This document shows, piece after piece, positions 22,357 through 35,236 of a stretch of DNA of 64,000 nucleotides (position 1 is its first letter; each line of letters begins with the position of its first letter). Under the pieces are notes generated by a model, which was given only the letters and a program-made list of their open reading frames with translations, did not search any database and was not told the DNA's origin. The translations under genes were made by a program, and so were the position numbers. The DNA is from Bombyx mori (taxonomy: Eukaryota > Arthropoda > Insecta > Lepidoptera > Bombycidae): assembly GCF_030269925.1 (NCBI RefSeq), contig NC_085119.1, positions 10,515,001 through 10,579,000 of the forward strand, given 5' to 3'.

Positions 22357-24680
22357 CATGTATAATTTATTATTTATCAGTTCATTTCTTAGTTGAATTA
22401 CTTTTAAATAATCACCTAACGGCTAACGCGTCTAATTACAGTTAGTCTGAATACATTATTAAATTATATTAGCAAAATCTGAAAAAAAGTCATTTTCTAA
22501 TCTGACTTTACTGACAAGTAACAGTATTAATTTAATAACTATATTATGCTAATATTGCTGTCCGTTTAAGTTATTCGATAGAATCACAGAATAAGCTACT
22601 ATATAACGCTATTTGATACGCTACATAGATTCTGAGTTACACTAAAACGAATTCCAATTACATCAGACTATGCAACTGCTTAGTGCCACGTAATTCGTGG
22701 ATCGAGGAGAAAGCGCGGCGGCCTTGGCAATGAAGCGCGTTCAGCTACTCAGCCGGGCGCGTCGTTGTGACTACGCGACGGCGTCGTCGCTCCGCCCGCC
22801 TTGTAATTGGCGCGAGTTTTCACGCAAGCACAACACTTTCGTTGTCAATGAACTTGGAAAGCCGAGGATGCTCTGTCATTGTCGTAAGATACCTGAGAAT
22901 GCACTCTCGCCGGCGCACACGCTTCTCAATTGTGACACGCAAGTGACGCAACATTATAAGAAGTCAGTTACTGCTCATCAGTTAAAACAATGAGAACTTT
23001 GAGAAGCGTTGTAAAATTGAATTATGAGAAGTAACAAAAATTGTAATTGCAAATTTCTTGTTCAAATTGGTTTTTTATAAAACTATCGAATACATTTCAA
23101 TAATAATAATAATATTGAGTTAATACTAAGATTTGTCATCTCACTATAAAAATTAATAGGTTTCAACCGTATGAGTTAATTAGGCGGTAATAAGGCTTCG
23201 GTTTGAGGGAGCGCCCCGGTGGGAAAACTAAAGGCGTTTGGTCTCACTTGACGCTTCAATGATCACGAAAACTACCTCGATCGTAGCATGGACAGTTATT
23301 ACTGTGGAGTAGTGTTGCATTCTTTTTTATTTCATCACATGTATTTTCTTGCTCTAACTGAGCAGTCGGATTCACATTCATCTAATGGCTTCGAGAGGCC
23401 ATTGACATTACGAAGTGAATACAGTCACCCGCCTTAGAACATCAAGTTGAAATTTCAATTGTATCTTTTCCTCAATAAAACAGGAAATCAGCAAAAAAAA
23501 AATATTATCTACCTGAGCGGACTTATAATTACATCCTGCGGCCAATTATTATCTAGGTACTATAAATTTTTATCTATAAATTATCTTTCTATAAATATTA
23601 TGAATACGTCTGTGGGCTGATAAGAAGAAGAAGAAAATGATCATTACTGAGCACAGCTGCCTCTTGTCCTAGATATTCCTGATTAGTTCAGCTGAATTAT
23701 CATTACATGCGGTTCACTTCACTCACATTACAATGCTCAGGTAAAAGTTAAATAGGATAGCTCTTAATCTAATTATATTGAGACTTTGATCTCAAATTCT
23801 TAAGATGGATGGCAGTTATATTCATGTCGTGAAGTCTTTGCGCTGCGGCAACATGACAACTATATAACAAATTTAGAAAGATATTTGAAATTAACTAATT
23901 TAATGGATAGATTTTGTATATGGCAACTTTTTTTTTGTACGAACGAAATTTTCAATGTAGCTGTTGTTCTAAATCACAGCGCATAATAAGAAAGGCTTGG
24001 GGGAACCGCGCTCCATTGGCGTCGTCGTTACGCACGCCAGCCCTCCGCTTCACCAGCTTGACCATCTGACAGAAACCGACAACAAGACAATTGTTTCGAA
24101 CCGAGTATACATTTGTTAGTTTGGCGTACCATAAAAGGAAGGAATTATACTGTACGTTCGGAATGGTTTATTCGGAATTGAAATGTGTAAGTTTAAAACT
24201 TGAAAAATAAATTATGCATTGGAAACTGAATTATAACCATGAATTAAAAAACAAAAAAAGATAACTTTGTTTGTAAAAGTATTCCAGGCGGGGCGGGGCG
24301 TAGCTGCTGATGACAAGCTGATTAGCTTGATATTGTTGAATGATTTTTTTTTTCAAATTACACCCACATACATACCTATGTTTCATTACTTTGCTTATAG
24401 CCGCTTGAAGTACCTCTTTTTAATTGTTTAATTTAATTGTTTGATTTTAAAATAATAAATTAGTTCCGTTTATCGAATACATTGAATATTTTTACTTTAT
24501 CCATGTCTTTCGCAGATTCACATTTTTCTAATACACCTTATGTCACTCTTACAAGTGAGACAAATCTAATGGCACTCCTATGTTGCAATCTCTCAAAAAA
24601 CTAGGGCTGTAGTACGTAGATTAAAGATAAATAATTAATAATTATAAGCATACACTAGTACACACACTACATTTTTTACT
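22357..24680. other. Intergenic, with a GC-rich patch at 22690-22930
   Basis: Mostly AT-rich. The patch 22690-22930 is rich in CpG (gcgcgtcgttgtgactacgc) and carries a 98-codon frame whose peptide is arginine/alanine-rich and unrecognised. It may be a first exon, promoter or old LINE fragment. Confidence 0.35.
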
Positions 24681-24912
24681 CTTGTGAGTCCGCACGGGTA
24701 GGTACCACCACCCTGCCTATTTCTGCCGTGAAGCAGTAATGCGTTTCGGTTTAAAGGGTTGGGCAGCCGTCGTAACTATACTTGAGACCTTAGAACTTAT
24801 ATCTCAAGGTGGGTGGCGCATTTACTTCGTAGATGTCTATAGGCTCCAGTAACCACCTAACACCAGGTGGGCTGTGAGCTCGTCCACCCATCTAAGCAAT
24901 AAATAAATAAAA
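24681..24912 (+). mobile_element. Bm1 SINE, 5'-truncated
   Basis: Begins at cttgtgagtccgcacgggta and runs to ccatctaagcaataaataaa. Good preservation. Confidence 0.85.
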
Positions 24913-25452
24913 ATACTAGAAGGCGTATTGTATGCCCACATGGCTACGTACCACTGTTCTGCCTGTTACTATCGAAACAATCATAAATAACCTTCCCCCT
25001 TTGGCAGTCGCGTCAAAATACCTATACGCAAAACGGATAACGCATATCGGTAAAGTTTTCAATGTATTTTTAATTCGATCATGTCATGATATTAAAATCA
25101 AGTTAAACCATGATAATACTGCAGAAGCCTAGTGTTGTAGCTTCAGTAGCAGATTAAAAACATAATAACATTGCATACAGTATGTATGTTAGCTTACGAG
25201 ATGTGGCAGGTGGTGGCAGTAATGGGTCGGCATACCAGGCAGTAGAAATTCTCGGCGCCGAAGGAAGTGAGCGGACCCGACCTTGACATTTACCGCGACG
25301 CCGACGCGAATGTGCCTGCAGACTGATGACGATAGGAGGAAGTAGGAACACATCAGTACACTGACACCGGCCCGGTTACTATTTATATTGCCATAAGAAA
25401 AAAAAACTTATCGTTTTAATGGTTGTTTCAATATCGACGTTCACTTGAAATG
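24913..25452. other. Intergenic with a GC-rich block
   Basis: 25195-25375 is GC-rich (cgacgccgacgcgaatgtgc). The reverse strand is open for about 65 codons with an arginine-rich peptide, probably composition-driven. The nearby tggctacgtaccactgttct matches the fragment near 20865. Confidence 0.35.
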
Positions 25453-25571
25453 TTTTTTTATTTTTATTGCCCTTGTAGGCAGACGAGCATACGGCCCACC
25501 TGATGGTGAGTGGTTACCGTCGCCCATGGACTTCGGCAATGCCAGGGGCAGACCCAAGCCGCTGCCTACCG
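25453..25571 (-). repeat. LINE 3'-tail repeat, copy D
   Basis: Well preserved from tttttattgcccttgtaggc to gctgcctaccg. The following cttaatacgttccccaagcc is the next segment of the LINE 3' region in reverse. Confidence 0.8.
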
Positions 25572-26044
25572 CTTAATACGTTCCCCAAGCCTGTAATGTT
25601 AAATATCATGTACCTTCTACATTAGATTAAAGGCTCAGGAATTAATCACTTTATTATAGAAGAAACAGGTAAAACGTTCATAGAAACATATACGGATTAC
25701 TCTACGATCAGCAAATGTACCTACCTATGAAATAATGAACGATTTTTTTTTCTTTAATTGCAATGCATTATATAGACTTAGCTAGTTTGTAGTAAGATTA
25801 TTACTACATGTTTGTGTTGTTACTATATGCTCATTGGTTGCAGTAAAGATAAAAACGTTAAAAATTGCAGCTTTCTTAGAAGATATTTTTTAAATATATA
25901 ATATATACCAGTTGGTAAAGTATTACAGAGTGGGTTTTTCTTTTTATAAGATGTCTACACTATTGCTGCGCTACTATTGTAAATATAAAAATCGATATAA
26001 TTAACGTTCTGTGCTTTTAAACTATGAACAATAGATTTATTTAC

Positions 26045-26480
26045 AGATAGTGGACCGCTCTGGCTCCGCTCGGGTCTTTAACAAAAATTTCAACGATATT
26101 TGACGTTGTTTTATTTTTATAAATAAATTAACACTTATTGCGGCATAACTATAATACTTATACATATGCTGTCGCGACACTTTTTGTAAATTATAATGTG
26201 TTCTGCAAAGTCGTAGTACATTATTTTATTCTATCATCAATAGTTTTCGCAGGGCACGCGATATAAAGAATATTTTTGATAATTTTTTTACACCTTGGGT
26301 TACATTATTGGAGTTTTAGTAAGGAACCCTAATTTTTTTCAAAAAAGATTATAGCCTATGTCACTCGGGAATAGTGTAGCTTCCAAACAGTGAAAGAATT
26401 TTTCAAATTGGTTCAGTAGTTTCGGAGCCTATTCAATACAAACAAACAAACAAATCTTTTCTCTTTATAATATTAGTATA
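26045..26480 (-). mobile_element. Helitron-like element H1, reverse
   Basis: The plus strand ends with ctctttataatattagtata, the reverse complement of the H1 5' end TCTATACTAATATTATAAAG. The internal aaacaaacaaacaaat and tttttcaaattggttcagta blocks also match. The opposite end near 26045 is diverged. Its 5' end touches element H3 at 26481. Confidence 0.55.
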
Positions 26481-26898
26481 GATTAATACGTGAAGCAAAA
26501 ACTTTGTACCCCTTTTTACGAAAATTGCGCGGACGGAGGAGTGTGAAATTTTCCACACTTATAGAGAATATAGAGAAGAAGTGCACAATGCTAATATTTT
26601 TTTAAATAATGCATAAAAGATACATTAAATCAATAAAGCAAAACATTACACACACTACATATCACACGTATTTGACGCACACACGCATGCATACCTACTA
26701 TTTATTGTCAAACTTTTGTTTTTGACGTCTGTTGTCAAATTGAGAATACATTAAATATTGTTTGTCTTTGATAATATTTTTATAGTGTAGTCTTGGCGAA
26801 ATTTGTGATTATAGAAGTATAAAATACAATCATAATAGTGTACAAATTTACAAATCCAATTAATTATAGTCGAATTTCGACTACTGCGGGACCTCTAG
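26481..26898 (+). mobile_element. Helitron-like element H3, copy 1
   Basis: Starts gattaatacgtgaagcaaaa, contains attgcgcggacggaggagtg, and ends with a perfect 8+1+8 palindrome at 26867-26883 followed 11 bases later by CTAG (26895-26898). A hairpin about 10 bases before CTRR is the diagnostic Helitron 3' end. The second copy is at 60323-60630. Non-autonomous. Confidence 0.7.
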
Positions 26899-27366
26899 TT
26901 AGTATAGAAGTATAGATGAAATTATTGTTTTATGTCAAGTCTAGCATGTAGGTAATAAAAATGTCGTTACAAATACATATAGATACAAACTCACTTTGTA
27001 TTCAGATTTATTTTATATATATTTTAATTCGACAACCTTTAATTTTTACTGCGTTGAAGCGTTATTCAATCTCTTTGATGTCTCAATAAGCTGACAAAAA
27101 CAAAATGAATCTCCCTCGGTCCCTTACAGAATGCATCGGAGCGGAAAGGCGACAATGTACCCGCAGCAAAACTACGGACCAAATAAAAATCAAAAGTATA
27201 CCGGACCTTTTTGTGATATCGTTTGAAATCAACAGGCAATAATAAGCTATTGAAATAATAGCCTACATCTGTCCTAACCGCTGGAACTGTACGAAATTAA
27301 AACAAACATGCGTTTCGATCGTCGTCACAAATCAGTAATCTACAATCGATTTGCGATGTGCTAGAT
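26899..27366. other. Intergenic, nothing recognised
   Basis: AT-rich DNA without exon-like structure. Confidence 0.4.
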
Positions 27367-27440
27367 TAAGTAACGCTTATATTAAGTGATGTACTGTTGT
27401 ATTTTTATCCAACTAAGAAAGGAGGTTCATGTTTTTTGAG
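27367..27440 (+). repeat. Left arm of a long direct repeat
   Basis: About 75 bp from taagtaacgcttatattaag to gttttttgag is repeated at 27706-27785 on the other side of a Bm1 copy, with a few substitutions and one 6-base indel. Confidence 0.75.
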
Positions 27441-27459
27441 TGTTTTTATATTATTATTT

Positions 27460-27703
27460 TTTTCTATTGCTTAGATGGGTGGACGAGCTCGCAGCCCACC
27501 TGGTGTTAAGTGGTTACTGGAGCCCATAGACATCTACAACGTAAATGCGCCACCCTTCTTGAGATATAAGTTCTAAGGTCTCACTATAGTTACAGCGGCT
27601 ACCCCACCCTTCAAACCGAAACGCATTACTGCTTCATGGCAGTAATAGGCAGGGCGGTGGTACCTACTCGCGCAGACTCACAAGATGTCCTACCACCAGT
27701 AGT
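27460..27703 (-). mobile_element. Bm1 SINE between long direct repeats
   Basis: A 5'-truncated reverse copy from ttctattgcttagatgggtg to ctaccaccagt. The flanking repeats are far longer than a retroposon target duplication. Confidence 0.85.
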
Positions 27704-27705
27704 AG

Positions 27706-27785
27706 TAAGTAACACTTATATTAAGTGATGTAGATTGTACTGTTGTATTTTTATCCAACTAAGGAAGGGATTAATGTTTTTTGAG
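27706..27785 (+). repeat. Right arm of a long direct repeat
   Basis: The partner of 27367-27440. The extra gattgt at about 27732 is the main difference. Confidence 0.75.
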
Positions 27786-27813
27786 CTTATGCCATTGTAT
27801 ATTCGTTTTATCC

Positions 27814-28046
27814 AACCGAATATCTTTCGTAAAGGCGTCGTCAAATTGACTAATAAAAATATAAAATAGACCTTATAACATCTATGTCCTAAAGCCTAAA
27901 GTGGTCGAAAACTTCAATTTTTTTTTTACTTTTTTTTTGTCACCTAGGAACCTGTCCCTTATAATTCCATGTTCACGGCTTCTGTATTCGCGACATATTT
28001 ATGGAACATATATTATTACATACCCCGCGAATAAAGAGCTTTTAAT
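27814..28046 (+). repeat. Dispersed repeat R4, copy A
   Basis: Runs from caaccgaatatctttcgtaa through gtcacctaggaacctgtccc to accccgcgaataaagagctt. The copy at 46148-46355 shares both ends; 35128-35236 shares only the first half. No coding capacity. Confidence 0.65.
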
Positions 28047-30303
28047 ATACTATATATATTTGGCACGCTCTGTATGTAAATATTATTAGGTGTCATTAGA
28101 TTCGTCTGAGTTGTGGGAGTTATAATATAGTCTATATTATTTCAAAATCAGTATTTATACATCCGCCAAAAAAAGATAAAAATAATCCATTAACTAAAAA
28201 TGCGAGAAATAAAATAAATTATTTATTTTAACAAATAACCTGGCTGCATTCAATATACGGTTAGACACCAACAATTACCACATGCATATCACTTGTTCGT
28301 GGTAGTAGTATTTTTCTACCCACTCCCTTATTGCTAAGTCTCTCCCTACATTAGGTACTGGTGGTAGGTGATACTGGTGGGCAAGTGCCAAGAGCATAAA
28401 TGAATTCTAATGGAAGTGTATGACAGCAGCGATGTTGGGTACCTTTGAAATTGGGTACCAAATTTGATGTTTTATTCAGGGCAGCGACACTTAATGGTGT
28501 CTATTGTCTTAGGTAATTCCCGGCCCGTAACGTAGTCGCCCGCCTAGAAAAAACAAAAAGCTCTGTTATTCAATTTTGAATGACCAAAAAACCTGAACAT
28601 GTTTTGAATACAAAATCATTTTAATTAATCCCGGTTGTATCATATTTTCCATGATTAATTATCAGCTATTTGTATCCGGGCCTACCCACCTATTAGGAAA
28701 CGCCTTGCATGACAAAGACCAACAGTTTAGTTATTATGATATCATGTGTCAACGCTGAACGGAATATGTAATAAGTAAATGTTTTGGTCGAACGTACTCA
28801 TTCAGCTACTTATTATGTGTAAATGCGTGGGAACGCAATTGTTTCCGAAGTTACATCCTAGTTTCAAAATTGCTTTTTTTATAAAGCAAGTATATAAATG
28901 TCTAAGGCTACGTAGGTAACTGGCTGAAATTTTAATTTAATGTTTCGATCGGGCATTGTAGGTAGAAAACAGAGTAATTCATTTACAATCGTTTAAAAGT
29001 AAAAAGTGCGCTTCAATGTCAATTTACGGAAAAATACCCGTTATGGTAAAAAATAATTATCGCAATTCAAGTTCACTAGACGTCTGATGGCCATTAGTGC
29101 CACCTGTTGATTAGTTGTGACAAAAATGTTTAATTGAGCTCCACAATTTTCGTGTATGCTGCCATCTATTGTGTATTAGTCGAACTAAGACATATTTCTT
29201 GAAAATTAACAAGGTTACGGTTTTAGTTGCTCAAGAAATCTCAAATTGTTCGTTAGAGATTTATTTAGAGCTTAGAAATTTCAATAAAATTGTAAATTAA
29301 TTGTACGTGTTAATTGAGGAGGCAGAAATGTACGGCAACGGCGTCGAGGATGGCAAAATAATTAGTTCGTCTGTTTAGTGCTAAAAATTGAAACTTGAAT
29401 GTTGCAAAGCGGCGTTAAGAAAGAAATAAACAATACATTTTTGTCCTTTAAATTAAATTTTAATTCAAAACAAAATTTATTACATATTTTGAGATTACAG
29501 ATTAATTTAATGACGGTCTCGTAAGAAGTTTCATAGGATAAACGAAATGTTATTCTGAATGTAATTATCAAATTCCCAAATAACTGCAAAATATCTCTAA
29601 TTTGTTTAACTCTGGCGAGCGCTGAATGTCAATAGCAGTTATTATTCTAAATCACAAAATTTTTGAAGGCACACCTTTTTATCGAAGAGGTCGTCATCAT
29701 AAATCACGACAAAATCGTAAGGCATTTTTCGAAGAAATAACACGTCTATGTGACCGGAAGCATTACGACAACATTCTGAGTATCAATGGCTGTAAAGCAA
29801 TTTTCACATGGCATCTACGTGATGATACGTAGGTGTGTAATGTTGCCATGTACACGAGCGTAATAAATTAACTTCAGTTTGTAACTCGAGTCACCGCCAA
29901 ATATCGTCGTTTATATTCCTAAGGAGTATTCTAAGTGCGCATGGACGTTCCTACCGCCATTTACTTTAACCGGATTTTATAATTTACATTATTTTCCTCG
30001 TATGATTTTTCAAAAGCTACTAGAGTTACTTTCTTGAACCTTGTTAAGCAAAAGAGCTATGTGGTTTCACAATCATAATCTACCTCCAACACGAGTAATG
30101 TCATTTTAGGGATACCTATATAATAGAGATTCGTCCTTACATTTTTTTAAACAATAAGAATAAGCATATTATTGATATGCGATCAATCTCATTCCACAAA
30201 AAAACTTTGAATCATAAAAAAGAAAAAGAAAAAAATGGTAATACCAACCTAACTTGCAATTAAAGCATCTGACGTTATAACAATATCTAGAAAACATGTT
30301 AAA
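28047..30303. other. Intergenic, nothing firm
   Basis: A 68-codon frame at 29626-29832 has acceptable composition but no clear acceptor or homologue. The rest is AT-rich. Confidence 0.35.
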
Positions 30304-30530
30304 GACTAGCCGTACTCGCCCGCTTCGCTGGGCATTTAAAATTAACATTATTATTTATTGTCATTATTATTAGGGAGTCCAACACTCATATAAATATTAG
30401 CCTATCCATTAAGTAGGTAGGTACATGTATTTTCTATATGGATACCAAGTTTCAAGTCAATCGGATGCATGGTTCAGTAGTTATAACGGAAGATCCGTCA
30501 AAACCACCGTAGATTTATATATTAGTATAG
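30304..30530 (-). mobile_element. Helitron-like element H4, reverse
   Basis: Starts with gaCTAGccgtactcgcccgc, contains caagtcaatcggatgcatgg and ends gtagatttatatattagtat. It is the reverse partner of 44219-44458. Confidence 0.55.
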
Positions 30531-30555
30531 ATAAATATGTTCGACCGCCAAATTT

Positions 30556-30799
30556 TTTATTTATTGCTTAGATGGGTGGACGAGCTCACCGCCCACCTGG
30601 TGTTAAGTGGTTACTGGAGCACATAGACATCTACAACGTAAATGCGCCACCCACCTTGAGATATAAGTTCAAAGGTCTCAACTATAGTTACAACGGCTGC
30701 CCTGCCCTTCAAACCGAAACGCATTACTGCTTCACGGCAAAAATAGGCAGGGTGGTGGTACCTACCCGCGCGGATTCACAAGAGGTCCCACCACCAGTA
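30556..30799 (-). mobile_element. Bm1 SINE, 5'-truncated
   Basis: Reverse copy from attgcttagatgggtggacg to the ccaccagt block, with few changes. It supports a 94-codon spurious open frame. Confidence 0.85.
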
Positions 30800-32034
30800 A
30801 AACCACTAAATTGCGTTAAATCACTGCAATTTCAGTTTTTAATTGAAAAATTATAATTATTTTTACTTTTAATTGTTTACTCTTGATTTCTTACTAATAA
30901 ATTCACTTCTAAATTGTTTATGCAGCTGATGTCCAAATGGACAGGTAAAGTGAATATGGCCCGTCAGCGAAATCTTGTAATATTTAAAGAATTCACAAAT
31001 TAGTTTTATGTTCTGCGTATATAAATGTTTGTGACACACGCACAATGCATGAACAAAATTCGTTTTAACGCCCGCGTTAGGAACGAAGAGATTCGGCATG
31101 CACCCCGAGCCCACATAGCGCTAGTTTTATTCCCACATTTTTAAGTTTTTAACCTACCTAAGCTGATGGTCTAGAACTCTAGAGAGACCATGTCAGCGTA
31201 ACTTTAACTAGTAGGTGAGCTCACGGGGCTCAAACCTGACGGGTATTTTTAAGCCAACTGAGCATCGTACTATATCCAATTGCTTTCTGACTTAGTTAGA
31301 CAATTACAATAAAATAGAGCTTCATCCTCATTTCTTATTTTTGTTTCCAAGCTTAAGATTATGCTTGCTCGTAATAACTACCACCTTAGGGAGCCACGGT
31401 AGTTTTTGTTTACAATGACTCAGCGCTATGCTAGCTATCATGTTTTTTTATTAAATTCAACTCCATTGTACATGTGCTTAAGCGACATTAATACATAAAT
31501 CAAATGTGAATAATGGAGCACCAAAGTAGCTAGGCAACGTTCATATCCATTTTTATTTGGATCGTCATATTTTCGACTGTCCTTAATTTGTAACATAATT
31601 TAAATACGAGACATATTTTAATGTACATTATAATTTGCGGTGTATTGACCCTTGTGTACGCATTGTTAATAGTTCAAATAATAATTCTTACAAGCAAGGA
31701 AGTTATCGCATTCTTTAGGTTCCATAGTGAATTAATTTGAATTTTATTGCCTCTTACATTGTACTGATATCAATAAACTACGAACGTCACGGTTGTATCA
31801 ACCACTATTTAGTTACTCATCGTAGTGACCGCATCGACAGAACAATAAAAAGGTTATAAATTTAGTTCGTGTAAGAATTTCCGAATAAAACTTTGCGATA
31901 GGAATTTCCTGACGGGAATTGGTTGTTGGTTTGTTGAACATTTTTTTTAATGGTAAAGTCAAATATATTTTAACTGTTTTCAAAGATATTTAAAGAATTT
32001 AAATTTTAATATTTTTCGTTATCTAGGTTATCCT
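30800..32034. other. Intergenic with a small LINE fragment
   Basis: 31150-31250 holds a reverse fragment (gtgagctcacggggctcaaa) of the 8550-8985 LINE family. Otherwise nothing is recognised. Confidence 0.4.
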
Positions 32035-32265
32035 TTCTTGCAGTGTGGCCAAAGTATTCCAGAAATTCCAGAACTTAGGCAGATGTTAGAAAGCCTCGTC
32101 TTTATCTGGAGTTCTTGGAGAATCAACACGTTGGTGCGACGTGCTGTCCAGGGAATTCCTGGCATCTCTCGCCAGCGCCACATCTCAAATGCATCAATTC
32201 GGTCACGATCGGCTTTCTTCATGGTCCAGGTCTCCGCGCGATATAAGAGTTTTAATTCTTACTCC
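32035..32265 (-). pseudogene. RTE-type LINE reverse transcriptase fragment
   Basis: On the minus strand YRAETWTMKKADRDRIDAF is followed by MPGIPWTARRTN and IKTRLSNICL, the region after the RT core that is typical of RTE-clade proteins ('YG.ETWTLKKAD..RI.AFEMWC.RR.LRI.WT'). A frame slip near the end and missing flanks make it a fragment. Confidence 0.7.
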
Positions 32266-32635
32266 AAGTGAATAAGCTGCCTGAAATAATAATATCGCAT
32301 TTGAATTCTATCGTCAAACAAGGATCCTGAATACAATTTGGTACTTGTTACACGTGTCGATTGGACTGTTTCTACATGGTTATTATTCAGTTTTGGCACA
32401 AAGCCGACTTGATTCGCGATGTCAACGGCCTTTCTGTTTATAATCGTAAGGTACTATTTATTACACAATAACTATTACTTACAAATTATTTAAAGTTATT
32501 ATAAATATATTATATTAAATTAATTAAATGTTGAAGTTATGTAGCTACATAAAGTCTGTATGGTAACAAAAGATAAAAATAAAATCATTATTACGTATTT
32601 CAAATGAAGAATGTGAAGGTATAGATGAAACTTAA

Positions 32636-33066
32636 GCCGTCGTGGCCTAAAGGATAAGACGTCCGGTGCATTCGTGTTGAGCGATGCACCGGTGTTCGAA
32701 TCCCAGACGGGTACCAATTTTTCTAACGGAATACGTACTTGAATGTTCACAATCGACTTCCACGGTAAAGGAATAACATCGTGCAATAAAAATGAAACCC
32801 GCAAAATTATAATTTGCGTAATAACTGGTGGTAGGACCTCATGCGAGTCTACACGGGTAGGCACCACCACCCCGCCTATTTCCGCCGTGAAGCAGTAATA
32901 CGTTTCGGCTGGAAGGGTGGGGCAGCCGTTGTAACTATACTGAGACCTTAGAATTTATATCTCAAGGTGGGTGGCGCATTTACGTTGTAAATGTCTATGG
33001 GCTCCAATAACCACTTAACACCAGGTGGGCTGTGACCTCGTCCACCCATCTAAGCAATAAAAAAAG
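32636..33066 (+). mobile_element. Bm1 SINE, full length
   Basis: The head cgtcgtggcctaaaggataa with box A, box B (gtgttcgaatcccag), the complete middle and 3' parts, and a short A-tail are all present. It is the best preserved full-length copy in the window. Confidence 0.9.
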
Positions 33067-34372
33067 TTTACTAGTCAAAATAAAAATAATTTTCTAGAAT
33101 TATTCTACAGATGCTTATAGCGGGATGCTATAAGTACAATTAAATTACCATAACGGTTGCGAGAACGCATTTAGAAGGAAATACGGGTCCTCTTTGCATA
33201 CTGATTCAAGATTATATATGTACTTAAAAAACCTTAGTTTTATTTTTCAATATTCTAAACCATAGCGCTTCTATTAATTGTTTATTGATTGATTTGGTCG
33301 TATAATTAGTAACACGTTGGGCGCCACAATATTATTTGAAGGAAAATAGATATAGAAAATGGATTTTGCAATTTTTGAGTTTGTATGTTGTGGAATATAT
33401 TCATTTGTATATTGTGCATAAGAAACATTCTTAAACACAAAAATTAAAAAAACGTAAAACGTTATTATTTCCTGCGTTGAATTGAATATGATTAAAAAAA
33501 AAAAACAAGATTAAACCGAAATTACTGATGGAAACCAGGTTTACGCCAACGTTGTAAATTTTGCAGATTTTATTTTTGTGACACCTTTATCGCAGAATTC
33601 GTTCATGAACTCGTCTTAGATATGTATTTACTTGGTACCTGCTTGCGGGATATCTCATCTCATTTGACCGGGGGGTACACCGGGTGTTTTACTACCACTG
33701 GTCCATAACATTTAAAAGCTGAATTTTGAATAGTATTAGTCTACCAAAACTGAAATCCATTTGTCGAAACTTCTTACTGTCATGCAGAAGTATTAATTGA
33801 TATAAAAACACCTTAAACTGTACACTATCCCAGAACTTAAAATTATCATGTGTGTGCTCATTATTATTTCAATGACAAAAATATAACAATTGTTAACAGG
33901 TACGCGAGAATTGTCAACAAGAATAGTTTCGCACCATACTCGTCAGGGGAACCAGCGACCTTACTGGAATACAAAGACAGGCGGCTCCTTATGCAAGACG
34001 ACGCATGTGCGGTCACCGACTCCTGCTCGACCTCGGTCCCTCTCGCCTCAAGCCGTCCCCTTGTCCCTCTGCCTGTAGGCCACGTGCGCCAGTGCGATGC
34101 CGCATACATACCGTGAAAATGGACATTTCCATGAACTCACCGGAACTCTAAACGTTTCAACTTTACCAACTAGTACGGTACAGCGGAGCGTAGATTATAC
34201 ACTTAATATATCAGCGGAGTACAGCCGATTTAATAATGTCAGCTTGTTTTTATAGTTTTTAATTGACAATGACCTTTTTCAACTCTTGTCATTATTATAG
34301 TAGTACCTAGTTCTATTTTTCCAACTGGAAAGCCAAAGGTACCATACCATAAACCTAATCTTTTATATTCTT
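33067..34372. other. Intergenic with a CpG-rich patch
   Basis: 33930-34100 is CpG-rich and open in three overlapping frames on both strands. That points to composition more than coding. No splice structure is seen. Confidence 0.35.
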
Positions 34373-34722
34373 TTTTTATGAAAAATGATAATATGGAGTG
34401 AAACGAAATGAAATTAATCAAATTGAAAAATTAATCAATTGGCATGAAATTAAATGAAATCAGATAAGATGATATGGGATGAAATATAATCTCAGTAAAA
34501 TGGTAGTTATTTACTGAGACTTTTCAGTGGAGTTTTTGGAAGACGAGAAGTTACGTCCAGCGGCTTTGTTTCATTTTCCCACATTTATGCCTTTCACAGA
34601 TACTAAACAGTTAATAAACCACCATTACGACACATTTAAACAAGAAGACACATTTGAAGAAAAACTAAACAAACTAAAACAATTCAGACAACTTCGCTCT
34701 TCGCGTTCCCGCCAAAAGTCAT
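34373..34722 (+). repeat. Dispersed repeat R3, copy 2
   Basis: gaaatgaaatt-type periodicity, then gatgatatgggatgaaatat, ttactgagacttttcagtgg and tttcattttcccacatttat, ending cgcgttcccgcc. The closest relative is 49083-49432. Confidence 0.7.
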
Positions 34723-34874
34723 ATTTATAATTCTACTGTGGATCTTAAAACAAAGGGGTCAGTTATCATAATTCTTTAACCGGAATTTAATTAAAATAAA
34801 CAGAACGGTATAATTTTATCAATCTAGATAAGTACGTGTAAAAAGTTGGTATCTATGTACAAAATACGCTTGGT

Positions 34875-35119
34875 TTTTTTTTTATTGCTAAGATGGGTGG
34901 ACGAGCTCACAGCCCACCTGGTGTTAAGTGGTTACTGGAGTTCATAGACATCCACAACGTAAATGTGCCACCCACCTTGAGATATAAGTTCTAAGATCTC
35001 AAGTATAGTTACAACGGCTGCCCCATCCTTCAAACCGAAACGCATTAGGCTTCACGGCAGAAATAGGCAGGGTGGTGGGACCTACCCGCGCGGACTCACA
35101 AGAGGTCCTACCACCAGTA
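34875..35119 (-). mobile_element. Bm1 SINE, 5'-truncated
   Basis: A reverse copy with intact tail and 3' blocks, followed after 8 bases by repeat R4 copy B. Confidence 0.85.
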
Positions 35120-35127
35120 AATCGTAT

Positions 35128-35236
35128 CGAACCGAATATCCTTCATAAAGGCGTCGTCAAATTGACTAATAAAAATGTAAAATAGACCTTATTACAACTA
35201 TGTCTAAAGTGCTCAAAGACTTCAATATTTTTTTAT
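35128..35236 (+). repeat. Dispersed repeat R4, copy B (5' half)
   Basis: Begins tcgaaccgaatatccttcat and stops after caaagacttcaatattttt, lacking the second half seen in copies A and C. Confidence 0.6.

Noticed and set aside
22697..22993. 98-codon frame in a GC-rich patch
   Set aside because: Starts with a non-ATG codon, peptide is unrecognised and composition-driven; kept only as a GC-rich patch.
30572..30856. 94-codon open frame
   Set aside because: It lies inside a Bm1 SINE; similar frames appear in the other Bm1 copies and reflect repeat sequence, not coding.
33850..34116. Three overlapping frames on both strands
   Set aside because: CpG-rich composition removes stops in several frames at once; no splice sites or motifs favour one.
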